Part shown: positions 49,462-62,082 of the stretch, piece after piece
Layout of the letters: each line of letters opens with the position of its first letter
Numbering within the stretch: position 1 is the stretch's first letter
Assembly (NCBI GenBank): GCA_029204225.1
Contig: CM055100.1
Span: 65,309,184 to 65,373,183 of the forward strand
Direction of reading: 5' to 3'
DNA from: Diphasiastrum complanatum
Lineage: Eukaryota > Streptophyta > Lycopodiopsida > Lycopodiales > Lycopodiaceae
DNA length: 64,000 nucleotides
Program-made: the position numbers and the translations under genes
Notes under the pieces: model-generated
Database searches by the model: none
What the model was told of the DNA's origin: nothing
Seen by the model: only the letters and a program-made list of their open reading frames with translations

Positions 49462-52400
49462 AGTTGGGCGCCCAGCCTCTTCTCTCTTGTTTCTTGTGGA
49501 GATTGATTGATAACTAGATCTTGGTGACTTGACTCTTGCTTTCCTATACAGTCACTTATTTGGGAGGTGAAATGTAGGAAAGTTTTGTGTTGCTTTATGG
49601 ACTCCAAGAGTTTGTTTGACTGACTACCATGTCATATTCTCATTCAAAGATTTAGCAATATTGGTGTTTTCTAGTAACACATTGCTAGTTGTTATGGCAT
49701 TGTCTAAGTGAGTTATGGGGTGTTTTCGGTTAGAGGATGGCTAATTTAAGTTGTTGGATAGCACCATTGGAATGAAGTAGGGTTGCTTTTTATCTCTCAC
49801 ATTATTTGACCTCTCTTTGTCGAGTATTATGGTGGACAAGGATTTAGACTTTGACATTGTGATACGGTTCCTACAACTTACATCCAAGGGTTGGAGGTGA
49901 ATGTGAGGAAGACCAAGATTATGATGTTCAACACATATAAATCTTACATGCATCCCCTGGTTGGGGGAAGGTCAATCTTCCCTTTTCAACTTGGAGCGGT
50001 TTTGTTTCAGACAATATAGATGGGATGCTTAGAGTAAGTGTGGTCTTTTTTAATCTTTGGCCACCTTTACAACTATGTATGCAATAGAGACATGGTGTAA
50101 ATGACTTACATAAGGGAGTGGGTTGGTCTTATACAATCTCAAATTTCTATGTTCTCACATATGATATAGGTCAAGCCCTATGTTCCACATTAGATTTTGA
50201 GTTCGCATGTCCCCTATAAAGGTAGAGGGCTATGTTCATCTATATGCAAAGAGTCATGGAGGTTGGAGATATTGATGTTGGGAGATTGATTTATCCATGG
50301 GTTCTTCTCGTAGGACTCATGAGCATGGCACTACTTGTCATGGCACTATTAAGTTTCTTGCTTGTTGGAGTCATTGGGCATTGCCATATTTCACCTTTAT
50401 GAGGGGAGTCATTCACGTATTTGGAGATTTATTTATTAATCATATATCTAGAGTGTCTAGTATGGCCCACTAGGAGAGTTGGGGGTTAAGCTAGACTTTT
50501 GTTGTACTCGCTTCTTGGAGATGGAAGCAGTAGGTGACTTGTTCATATCTTGGTCTTTGGACTTGTGGACTATCCATAGCCTCAATTTCACTTTGGGACA
50601 ACCTGGAGTCTCTGCGTGGTAGCTTCATTTGGAGACAAATTGTTTCCATCGGATTCCAAGGGAAGACAAGATCTGCAAGTTGGTGAGTTGAAGACAAAGG
50701 AGCACTTCATCTTTTGGTGCCTAATGTATAATGAGATGAGAAGGCGATACCTTTGTCCTTTTCCCTAAAGTTAGTCACCTTCGCTTAGTAGTATGATACA
50801 AGGATCCTGTTGTGTAGCTCAAAGGATACAAGAGATGTTTTACATGCAGAGAGATCTATGCCATTGTTTCCACTCTAAGTATGTGAAATTCTCACCTTCC
50901 CATTACCTCCTTCTCCAAACGCCATTGCTAGGTAGATAGAGTTAGAATGAGAGAATGAGGCAATCATTTAGGCATCAAGGCTAAAAACAACGTTGTCAGA
51001 AGCAGCAAAGACCCATAACCTCATTCATCCTACATCATGTTGCACAACCACATACTCGCAAACGTCTTTCATGACACATGACATCATCATCATCCACCTT
51101 AATCATAAATTTTTTCAGATATGCCTCAGGATACTGCCTGGCAACTACTTGTAGATAGCTAGTTTTTATATAGACTTGTTTTATGGGAGCTCTCCTATAT
51201 GAGCTCCTTAGTAGTTTTCGGTTGGTTTGTTATGATTAACTACTTAATCATGTCTGGCATGAGATAATTTGTTACTTTTTTTGATCAAAGACAAATCGAC
51301 CTATGGTTGTAACTGCGATGTGTTTCTTTTGAAAGAAAACATAGTTGATAGCACTCTAGCATTATTAATGGCTTCTATTAGCACTTGATATATTTGATTT
51401 TCAACACCGAACACGAACATCATAAGGCTATTTTGATTACAAGGTTATCTAGGGATTATAATATATTGGAATTACCTTTCTTAACATACACTAAGACCAA
51501 TAATCTATGGTATGGGCTACTAAGAATTAACAAGTTTGATATACCAATATAACAACCAAAGAGAATAGTTAGTTGAATTAATCACTATATGATGATATTT
51601 ATGCATCTATATAGCAAGATGAGTCATAAGGCTCAAGGAGAACTTGTTGCATATGTGATTATGGATGATGCAGTGCGGGAGGAGGATGGGGAGTCAGATG
51701 GTGAACCCCATATTGGAATGCTACAACTTCTACTACCATTGCATCTGCCAATATCAATGCAACTGCGGATTTGATGATGGATGAGTTCGAAAAGTTGGGC
51801 CAGAAACAACAGTTGCAGATGGAACAAATGCAATCTAAATTTAATGTGAAACTTAAGGCATAGAAGATCATCATGCTAAGATCAGTAGGGTCCATGGCAG
51901 GCTGATGTGACAACATCTTAACTATGGTGCACAATCTGTGCTGGGAATCATGCAATGCAATGAGTGTCCAACAAAGAAGGAAAGAGTGACCAATAAGTAC
52001 TATCATCTTTGCAATTCCACTAAGACTTATGCTTTAGATACTCTTGATGAATAAACTTCTAAGGGGCTAAGTTGGTGTCAAATATAGCTCTTTGAAGTTC
52101 TCCCAACAAGATCTCCCAACATGTTTGCAAGCTGCTGTAATGAATGAGATCGTGATGCTCCTTTTCAACCTCCCAGTTTTTAAGAAGAAAACTCGGTTAT
52201 TGCACTCCAATTTTGGGCCACACCATCTTCTCATTTTCGATCTCAAATCATGAGATTTGAGCTCTCATGTCTCACAGCTGAACATCATTTAATTAAAAAA
52301 GGGTACACACGTGATCAAGATCCCCACTACTCAATTTCTAGATGCTACCTTTGGCATCATGGTAATAGGATGCTTTTCTATCTATGTTGAAACTTGTGGG

Positions 52401-55400
52401 AGGTTGGACTTGATAGTATGATTAATTTTTGAACCTGCTCTACTCGAAAAACAATTTGAAACCTTTTCCTATTAGAAGATCATGGCCTTTTGAGCCTCAC
52501 CTCATTTACAAGGTTAGAACGCATGGTACCAGTTGGTGCTTGATTTGAAGGGATGACACAGAATGATAGCCAAGCGTTATTCCTTCGTCCGACTGTCAAA
52601 AGAAAGTTTTGTATATGTCTCTCTTGTTCCATGCCATCTGTTTTCTTGGGAGCAAATTTAGGAAGTAATTATGAGATTAAGGAGGCCTAGGCACCATCAA
52701 GAGTAACTTGGCCTACTCCCATTATAGTGGCTCATATTTATTGTTGGGCAATAAACTTTCAAGTCATAGAAGAACTCATGCAGAAAGTAACAATAAGCTT
52801 CTAAGTCTCTTTAGGTAACAATACCTAAAACGGTTTCAGAGTCTTAATCAAGGTTGTTGTTGCCTTGGTCTGCTTTGGTTGCTTTGTTCACGCTGCCATG
52901 GATTTTTTATCGATCTCCGTTGTGTCATTTTTCAATAGCAAGCTTGATATCGCTACTTTCACATGAGTCTTGGCGTAGAAGGTTGGGTTTGGGGTTACAT
53001 TTGTATGTGTGGAGACCATTGTTACCATCAATGTTTGAAATGCTGGCAACGTTTTCAAGGTGTTTTTTTAAAGGTTTTGACCAATCTATATGTATATGAT
53101 GGGTTTGGAGGTAAAATACATTATGAAAGTTGTTGATTGGGCATGTAAAATGAGAAAAGTACTGAATCTACCACGAATAACAAAGGCCATTTTGAAAAGG
53201 GGGAAAAGCGGAAAGATTTAGGTCTGGAAATTGCAAATCATGGGTGTTTTTTGCACCTGTCCAGTACCCAAATTCAAGCACTGGGTTGGGTATATCAAGA
53301 GCTTGATCCGGGCGACCTAGAGACTAGACAACTGTGTCGAAGTCTTGCATCAATCCAAAAATTAGCAAGAAAGTTCTCTTGACTCATTCAAAGAGACCTC
53401 CAACAAGCAAATTTTTTCCCCACCTGCTTGTAGCAATCAGCATTGTCAATGTAGCAGCCTCTAGATGTTCCCAATGGTTTCAGCACATCAAAAGCCTATA
53501 CCTCTAAAAGATCTCAGCAAAGGAAGGAGAAAGGAGAGAGAAACAGTTGAAAGTGATTGTGGAGGCAGTGCGAACTGCAGCACAAACATTCGTGAGTTAG
53601 GGATGCAGGGTAGTGACTGAGGTGTCCCTTGATCCCTAAACCTTAAGGGGGGCCCATATAAGGGCTCATTGGCCCACTTTTGGGGCCTTAGTGCCCAAAA
53701 AAAAAAACTTAAAAGAAAATCCACATGTGAAAGGTGTTTGAAATGTGGGTGTTTCAAATGTGTTTGAAACAAAGTTTCAAATGCGTGTTATGGTAACGCT
53801 GGTGGGGACTTTGATTTTATGTGACATTCTTGTTCAACGTGTTTGAATAAAGTTTCAAATGCATTTGATGTTAACACTAATGGAGACTTTGATTCTATGT
53901 GGCATTCTTGGTCTACACGACTAACTTGGTGTCTATAGTGCTAGCCTCCATCATTCGTTTATTGATGCCTTCATGTGGCATTCTTGGTACATACACACAG
54001 CGCATTGGAACATCATTGAACAAATCTCGTTTCATTGCACCAGTTTTTGTACGTCTTCATTTTCTGTGGCATCGATCTTTCTGCAACATAAGTCTGTTAA
54101 TCTTGTGACATTGGCAGCTTCCTTTTTCCAGCATGCTTTACTGTAGTATTGCCTTCATTTTGATTACATACCCATCTTTATTTGTGGCTTAGGTGCTTTA
54201 ATGACATCAGCAGCGTGGACATTATGTTTATGTTATTTTAAGGTTCTGTTGTGTTCTGTGATGACCCACCTACAACAAGAAATATTTTGTTAGATATGTC
54301 CATATTTTTATCATTAGTTTCATTCTAGTAGTCTTTGATGCAATCTAAGTTGACTGATTCTCGTTTCTTGGTTTTTATGAAAAGGTATTTGACATTTTTG
54401 TTTGTTTGTATCTCAGACTCGAAGACGTGATCTTGCAGGTGTACTAATCAATAGAGGAGTAAATCTGGATCCTCTTAGCAAGTGGTCTAAGGTGAGATGA
54501 CGTCGAACTAAGATCGTTGCATTCGGCAAATAAATTGGTAAAGTTTTTAAGCTTTATTGAGTTTTTCTGAACTATTGAATAGGCTTTGGCTAGTTCTATA
54601 TTTTATCTCAAAGCTGATGTATTCTACTCTGACATGCCTTACAAATTGGTAATTAGTTATAGCCAATGCCCTTGAATGCCTGTAAGGCTCACTTGTTTCA
54701 ATCAATTTCTGAATGATCATGCTTTAGCTGAGGGAAATGACATGCCAACTATGGTTTATAGATGCTCAAACAATAAATGTTCATAAGCATCATGAATGAG
54801 TTCAGTCAGATAGCACCAATAGAAAGAGCATGCATCAAGACCCTAATTGGCACACACATAAAAAACCAAACAAAAGTACAAGAATCTTACCATGGGAGGG
54901 GAGGAGCTCTGCACAAGACCAACCCAATGGACTCCTACAACCTCCAAGTAGCTTGTGAAGGGCCTATACTGGTAGCCAAGGACCCTAGATTAGGCTCATT
55001 GCTTTGTTATGGAATTTCTCCCTACTGTTGCTACTTCTGAAAGCAGGTCAAGCTGCTCCTCCACCTCCCTAGCATGGTCATAGAACTTACTCCACACTTT
55101 TCTAGAAGCTTGAGCCAGCTAATCTGAACTAGCAGCTCAAGTGCCTCTACTCTAGTACTTTGTTCCCACTGAATTGACATGTTAATGAACACGGGCCTTC
55201 ATGGTGATGACGCAACTGGGACTGTTGCACAATGAACTTAGACGTGACAAAATAAGCACTGTCATCCCGTATGAGCATTATTCCTAACTTTATTTGACAA
55301 TCACATCACAACTTTTTCAACTCTTGATCATATTTTTGTGATCTATGTCCTGATTGAAAGGGTAAGATGCTTATAACATCAGAAGTTGCATTGCCTTATT

Positions 55401-58400
55401 AGCTCTATTATATGCTGATGTCCACATCCTTTGTGCACTTGGATTTGGTTGAGTGCATGAGGCCATCTGGCCAATATTTCATAGCCGTTTTGCTGTCACT
55501 AACATTTTTTGCCTATGTCTTGAGAGATTAACTTAAATAGTTTTAGTTGGAATCAGAATGGCACTTAAGTGGCATCATAAATTTTTTTGAGACTTTATCT
55601 GTACAAAATGCAGTTTTTTTAAGAGTGATTTTGCCGCTAGATTTATAGTTTTGGCCTCTCAATCAGGTATCAAGGTCTCTTAAGTTCCTGATACTTTTTG
55701 AAATGTATTAGTCTTGCTGTTTAGGTTATAGTGAATATACACTATCATTACCAACATGTTTCTACAGCAATGATCCTTTCATATAATGTTTTAAATTTCT
55801 TAGCAGTTTTATTGTTTTCTATCAATGGCAAGAGGGAAGAACTCATTATGGTCCTTAGACAGTGCTCATAGGATTTTCGAGAGCATGCATGGTGATGGGC
55901 ACAGGAAAGAGGTTGGCTGTAGCCAGAACGAATTTAGACTGTAATGAAGAAATCTCAGGGAGGCCAACCTAGAGGGAAGGAGAGTTTAGAGCTTGCCAAA
56001 CATGTAAGGCCTGGGACCAAGAAAGGGTAGGTCAACTTACCAGTGGAAGGGAGCTGGTGTACACTAATCAAGGGTTAGAAGGAAGGGAGGCAAGAGCTAG
56101 GACATGTTGGATGGGAAGGGAAAATAGTGTAGGCCTGCTGGGAGGACAAGGGCGATTTGGATGGCATTAAACTAGCAATGCCTTTGAAGGGGCCTGATTG
56201 AAAGCAAGAAAAAGTTTTCGAGTGGTGCGGCCTTCATGGAGTTGAAGATTGTACGTTTCCTTTATTATGTCGGCTATTATCCTGGACATCACATGGACAT
56301 ATAATAACATGCTGGAGGGAGGAGAAAAGGTATCTTTGCAAAAGAGCAAAAATACCTTTGTGAGTTGAGGAGAGTAGTTGCTGGGAGGAGGGGCAAATTG
56401 GGCTAAGCTAGATCCAGATATGGAGTTAAATTGCTGCCAGGGATGGCCAGTCAGAAAGGTTGAGGGGAGCACAGTGGAGGTGCTATGAACTAGAGGTACG
56501 CTGAGCGGGAGTTTGAGCGAAGTAAGTAGTCTCATAACGCTTTTATGGAGATTTTCTTGAAATTTTTGGGTATTCTAAATGTCTAGGATTTCGAATTTCA
56601 CAAAATTTTCAGGGATCAAAGAATCTATAATTGTTGCAAAAGAAAAGTGGTTTACCACCGTACATAACTCTTGCTTTTACTTGCTCTTTGTCAGAATTTT
56701 TGTTGTTCTTCTCAAGTATGATTGGCTTCTTCAATTGTAGGTTGGACTTGTTGTATACGATTCACAAGTGCCTATTGGTGCAACGCCGGAGTACATGGCT
56801 GGGCATTATATGGTATTGTTCTAAACTGCATGATTTGAGATATATTTATGGACTTTGCTATAATAGTTTGTTATAGCATTGTGTTAAGCAGATAGTGTTT
56901 TGCTTACTAGTACTGTGATTGTGGGGTCGATTTGAGTGTATCAATTGAGTACGGCCTTTCATGAGATACCTATTTTTGGATGGCCTTTCTTTATTCAAGT
57001 GTTTCGCATCTATACCACTCAATGATGAGCTCCAGTAACTACATAATTGATGAATTGTGTCCGTTTACGGCTGGTGTTTTGCATGATGAAGTTTGGATTG
57101 TGGGCTTAATAGCGGGTCTTGTCAACTCTTATTCCAATTTCCAAGATTGTGTCTGTGATTCTCCTGCAATGATGTTAAAGTAAGGTAGGGGGGTGGGGCC
57201 TCTCACAGCTAGGTTGGGAGCACCATGTTTTTTTATCAAGTGAAGCATTTATGTAGCTTATGATATCTAATCAAAGGTAGATGTGAGCATTGGCCAAGGA
57301 ATTAACTTGATCATGCTTCACTTTGCGGCATCTGGGCCTTATATTAAAGGGCCAACAATGGGCTTTGAAGTTTCCAAACAGTATAAATAGAATATACATC
57401 AGGTAAAAAAATAAAAGTTGAACGGAGTTTGGCTGTGGTTTTTATAAGGATTTTCTTTCTGGATATCAAGTTAGAGATGCCACTTGTATGCAGGCCGAGA
57501 GGGTTTGTGCCAGGAATGCGATATTCACGGTGGTCATTTGACTGTTGATGTGTAGCTGTATTCGGTGTAATTTAGGCTCCTGTGATTCTTTGGTTTGTGT
57601 ATTTCTTCTTACGCTTTGCAGTGCCTTTGCATCCTGTTATTGCTTTTGTATGATGCAACATACATATCTTTCTTTTTCGTAATAGAAAATGGTAAGAATC
57701 GTCCTCTGAAACAGGTCCTCATCAGATCTTAATTTCTATCATCTATTCTAATCTGGTATATGATGTTTGAGTTTTGTTAAAGTCAGCCACGCTATGCTAC
57801 CATTTCCAAGTTGTTTATGTATTTTTCTGCTATTGATACATTTCGACACCCCTAAAACTGGCCTTTTTGGGAATCACTGTAGTTCTAGTTGAAGTGTAGG
57901 CACTATAAACAGTTTTATTCCATGTTGGTCAAAATATCTTTACTTTTTTTGTTTGCTGTCTATCTTTTAATTCCTGCCACATGCTTATCAACTCTTATGA
58001 GATTTAGTACTCTTATCTGAACATTTTTTACCATATTAAGGCTCAGTGTTGCTCATTAGTCTGACATCTTGCTGTATGGATTCTATTACACGCCATCATC
58101 TTGATTGAAACTTTTTACATCCGTGGTCCATCGACTGCATTTTTCTGGTGGGGTTTGACCATAAGCCAGGTTTTAGACCACATTATTGCTGGGTTTGGCA
58201 ATAATCTGCCTCATCCACTCATACTATTGTTTGCTCTTTTTTCCAAGTCGTAATGTTGATATTGGCCACAGGCCCAGAATTAAAGGTTGCTCAAATAATA
58301 AAAGCAAAATCTTATCACTGTTTTCTTTCTTCTCAGAAGCATAATTTTCATCGGAAATGTTCATGCTTGTTGTCTTGTATGCTTTTCTAATTCTTGCATT

Positions 58401-59936
58401 GCTGTGTTTTTGGCTGTTGGCAATGAACCTCTGTCAATTCTTCTCAATAGGTCATCTGGTAGGTACAATTTCATGGCTCTTTTTGTGATATATGCCTTGA
58501 CAAACTAACGATGTGAGTCGTCTGGATCGATAAGGTCTTTTGATGATTTGTTTACTGGACTTTAGGAACGTCTACTATAGGATTCTGATTCAAATGTGAT
58601 TGGAATTCAAGCGGGTGATACTTGTGATTTACCATTTTGGGTAGACAAAAATTTAGGGCCTATTGAGACAGGTCTATAGCAATCAAAATGATCGAATTAG
58701 TAGGACATCAATGGTTTATTATGCTATCAGAAGAAATCATTGGAATTTCAGATGCTTCTGGAGGAGAACCTGCTTCATAGCTTCCTTTCACAAGTCTTGT
58801 TTCTATCGATAACGTTCCTATTCTTTCCTCATTTGTTCAAGTCTAATGGCTGGTGATTGTTCTGTATGTATGACCAAATATTACTTGTTTTGACAGCTGC
58901 AGAGTGCCAGTTCGTTTTTGCCTGTCATGGCTTTAGCTCCACAGGAAAGAGAACGAGTGGTTGACATGGCGTATGATTCCTCCCTGTTCCATTTCTAGTT
59001 AATGAGCATAGTTGTGTTTTTGTGCCACTATTGTCAATGTGATGAAACAAAGAGCGTAATACAGGTCTATGCCAAAAGTGGTAGAGGCAGCTACCAATAC
59101 CCCTTGACCGTAATGTGTTGATTGATTCTGCCATCTAAGTCTTTTGGGTAAGGGTGCAAAGAAGATGCACAGTGATTTTGTATTTTTAAGCTGAAAACAT
59201 GTCATACATAAGAGGCGTTTTTTTTTTGTGGGCAGTGCTGCACCAGGTGGTAAGACAACATACATTGCTTCTCTTATGAAGAATACAGGTATTTTTTCCA
59301 TCATCAAACCTTAAAGATACGGAATACAGATTGGCATACAAAATTTGAAGTTGTGCTGGTTTTCATTATGTTCTCGGGCGCTTCTCTATTGAAATACTGC
59401 CCGTTAATTTTTGTGGTTACGACTTGAATGTATAATGGTCCTTCAACAGTATAATGCATGTATCAGAAATTGCCTCATGTTGATGGCTGCAATATTCAAG
59501 AAACTTTTGTGGAAAATGTCCTCTGATTCGTGAAAGAAAATCATGTTTTCCTTGTAACAATATAATCTCTTATCTTTTGTTGCAGGCTGAGTTTTCAGCA
59601 TAGAGCCTGCTGCTCCTTTCTTTATGTTAAGTCGAAGATTTTGTATTGATATTTTGTCCGTTCTGATTTCATTTGTGTATTCTTAACCTGTTAATGATCA
59701 TCAGATTTTTTATTTGTTGGAATAAAGATTTTCCATTAATTGAATGAATGCAGACTTTGTTATGTTTAGATTCAGTTTGGTCTACATTTTCTTGCAGGAC
59801 TGATCTTTGCAAATGAGTTGAAGCAACAAAGAGTGAAGTCTATTACTGCTAATATTCATCGTATGGGGGTTAGCAACACAATTGTTTGTAATTATGATGG
59901 TCGTGAGGTGAGCATCTTTGCTTTTTGTGTGTGCGT

Positions 59937-60013
<77 letters not shown>

Positions 60014-60923
60014 AATAAGCTTCATAGGGCACGCGGTTTCGTTCGTTATTGTATTGTGCTCTGCCGCATTATTAACTTGTATACATGATGTCTTCTGATG
60101 CCAAAAAGCATATAAGACAGAGTAGTACATCTCAAGTGTGTAGTAACAGGGAGCATAGTAACTCCACAAAAGAACTAAAGAAGTATAATCTGAAATACAT
60201 GATGTCTATCATTGAAAGAACTACAACAAACGAAAATATATCCAAGAGATAGAACTATATGTGATATCAGCTGAGGCAATTGAAGAAGTCTGTGATACGA
60301 GGCCCAGAGCATGATACTGCGGTAGAAGATGGACACTGATGTCATCTATGTTGTCCTCGTGGACTCTGACTCTGACGAATAGGGGATCTCTAAAGGCAAA
60401 CTCTCCTAGTAATCAAAGGCGCACAAATGGTAATATCTGAGGTCAAGCACTGTCTCTGATCATGATGGGCTAGGTCAGTATCTATGTCATCATCTAACTC
60501 TGAATCTGCTCGTGGACGATGACTAGTGAAAAAGTCCGTAATCTAAGGCTGTGTATCACTATCCACTGGAGCCTGGGCAACAAGGACATCTCATATGTCA
60601 TAGGGGCAACACATCTAGGATCCATGTAAGAGTAACGCCCACGAATCTCATAGTAGGCCGAACATCTGAAAAGGAAATGCTCCTTCGACTCAATCTTTCC
60701 CATCTCCCAAGGAACACATCTGACATAGTCTGTCCTTCCGTGGGGTACCCTGATAACGACCAGTCTCAATAGTAAGCTGGTGGGAAGAAACCCGAAATTG
60801 TCCAAGAGTAAACCATAAACAGTGTGAGTGTCCACTACTGTCCATAATCCAGGTAGTGTGCATGTATAGGAAAACCTGCTCTACGAAGCTCCAGACAATA
60901 TGTCCAGAGGGAGAAAGAAAGAG

Positions 60924-60961
<38 letters not shown>

Positions 60962-62031
60962 TGTCCGTGAGATACCCTAAGGTATATAGGACTAGGAAAA
61001 GTACATATCAAGTGTGATAGATACCCAAGAGTACTGTGGCTCATACAACAAGAACTTAAAACTAAAATGAACTACTATTAACTCTCAAGGCCGAAAAATG
61101 CTCTCACGCTGGAGAGTGCCTCTGAATTTCTCTACTCTTCAATCTCTGGACTTTCAAACTCATAACTTAACAAAAACAGGCCGACCATCTATGAAAAAAA
61201 CTCGTTGTCCTTTGCTTCTTCCTTCTGTTATTAGTTTCTTCTGTTCAGCCCATTGCAGTGGAGTCAAGTCTTCATCCACGTAATGGTCAGATCCTTTTAG
61301 ACATCCTTGTCTGCGTAAAACCGTTTGCCGAAGTTTGCATCTTTAAACCGCATAAAAACCACGGAGGGTTGGAGCTTACCCTCCCAAGCTGCAACAATGG
61401 CTTCCTCAGATATTGAAAAATTGGAGGAAATATATGCATTTGGTTCAGCAAGCAGGTCTTTTTCTTCAAATTTGACTCCTCGTACCCTGATGTTGAGTGT
61501 TTTCGCCATTTGCTTTTTTTGCTCTTCCATTGTCTTGGTGATGACTTGGTTGGGATTTTTAACCACTTCGGCCCATGACTTTGTCAAGATTTGAAGCTTT
61601 TCTTCAAGGATTTTCACTTTTCCAACAAGGGCAGAAAGCGAATCCTCTTCCGAGTGTCCTTCTACTTGCTCATCTTCTGCCAGTTGTTCTTTGAGAAGCT
61701 CGTTCTCCACTTCCAACATCCCTATTTTCCCTTGTAACTGGGCCACTGTAGTTTCAAGTCCGGATATACGAAAGGCCTGTCTTGTAGTTCTTCTTGTATT
61801 GTGTCAATGTGGTGACAGAGTATAATGGTGCCATTAAAGGATGGCTCGGAAGAATATGTGGAACCCGAGTATTCACTAGGAACAGCGCTAGCTATTGGAT
61901 GCACTGGCGTGGAAGTGGCAGGTGTAGAAACGGAAGAATGCACAGGTGTGGAGGTGGGCAGCAACGCTGAGGTGGCAGACAACGATGGTTCATCTGGTGA
62001 CAGCTTTGAGGTGGCAGGCAGCGATGGTGAT

Positions 62032-62082
<51 letters not shown>

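Larger units (their letters stand above)
45690..49555 (+). mobile_element. Ty1-copia retrotransposon with both LTRs and 5-bp target duplication
   Basis: The element spans 45695-49550 (3856 bp) between GTCAC copies at 45690-45694 and 49551-49555. It has two LTRs, a primer site at 46141 (TGGTATCAGAGCT), a polypurine tract AAGGAGGG just before the 3' LTR, and an internal region reduced to the Gag knuckle, integrase, reverse transcriptase and RNase H. Most of gag, the protease and the integrase N-terminus are missing between about 46480 and 46500. Stops interrupt pol (for example at 47698, 48264 and 48693). Non-autonomous, inserted in NOP2 intron 5 in the sense orientation. Confidence 0.92.

Noticed and set aside
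56167-56535. 122-codon minus ORF in NOP2 intron 6
   Set aside because: No recognisable domain and no supporting signals; kept only as intron content.
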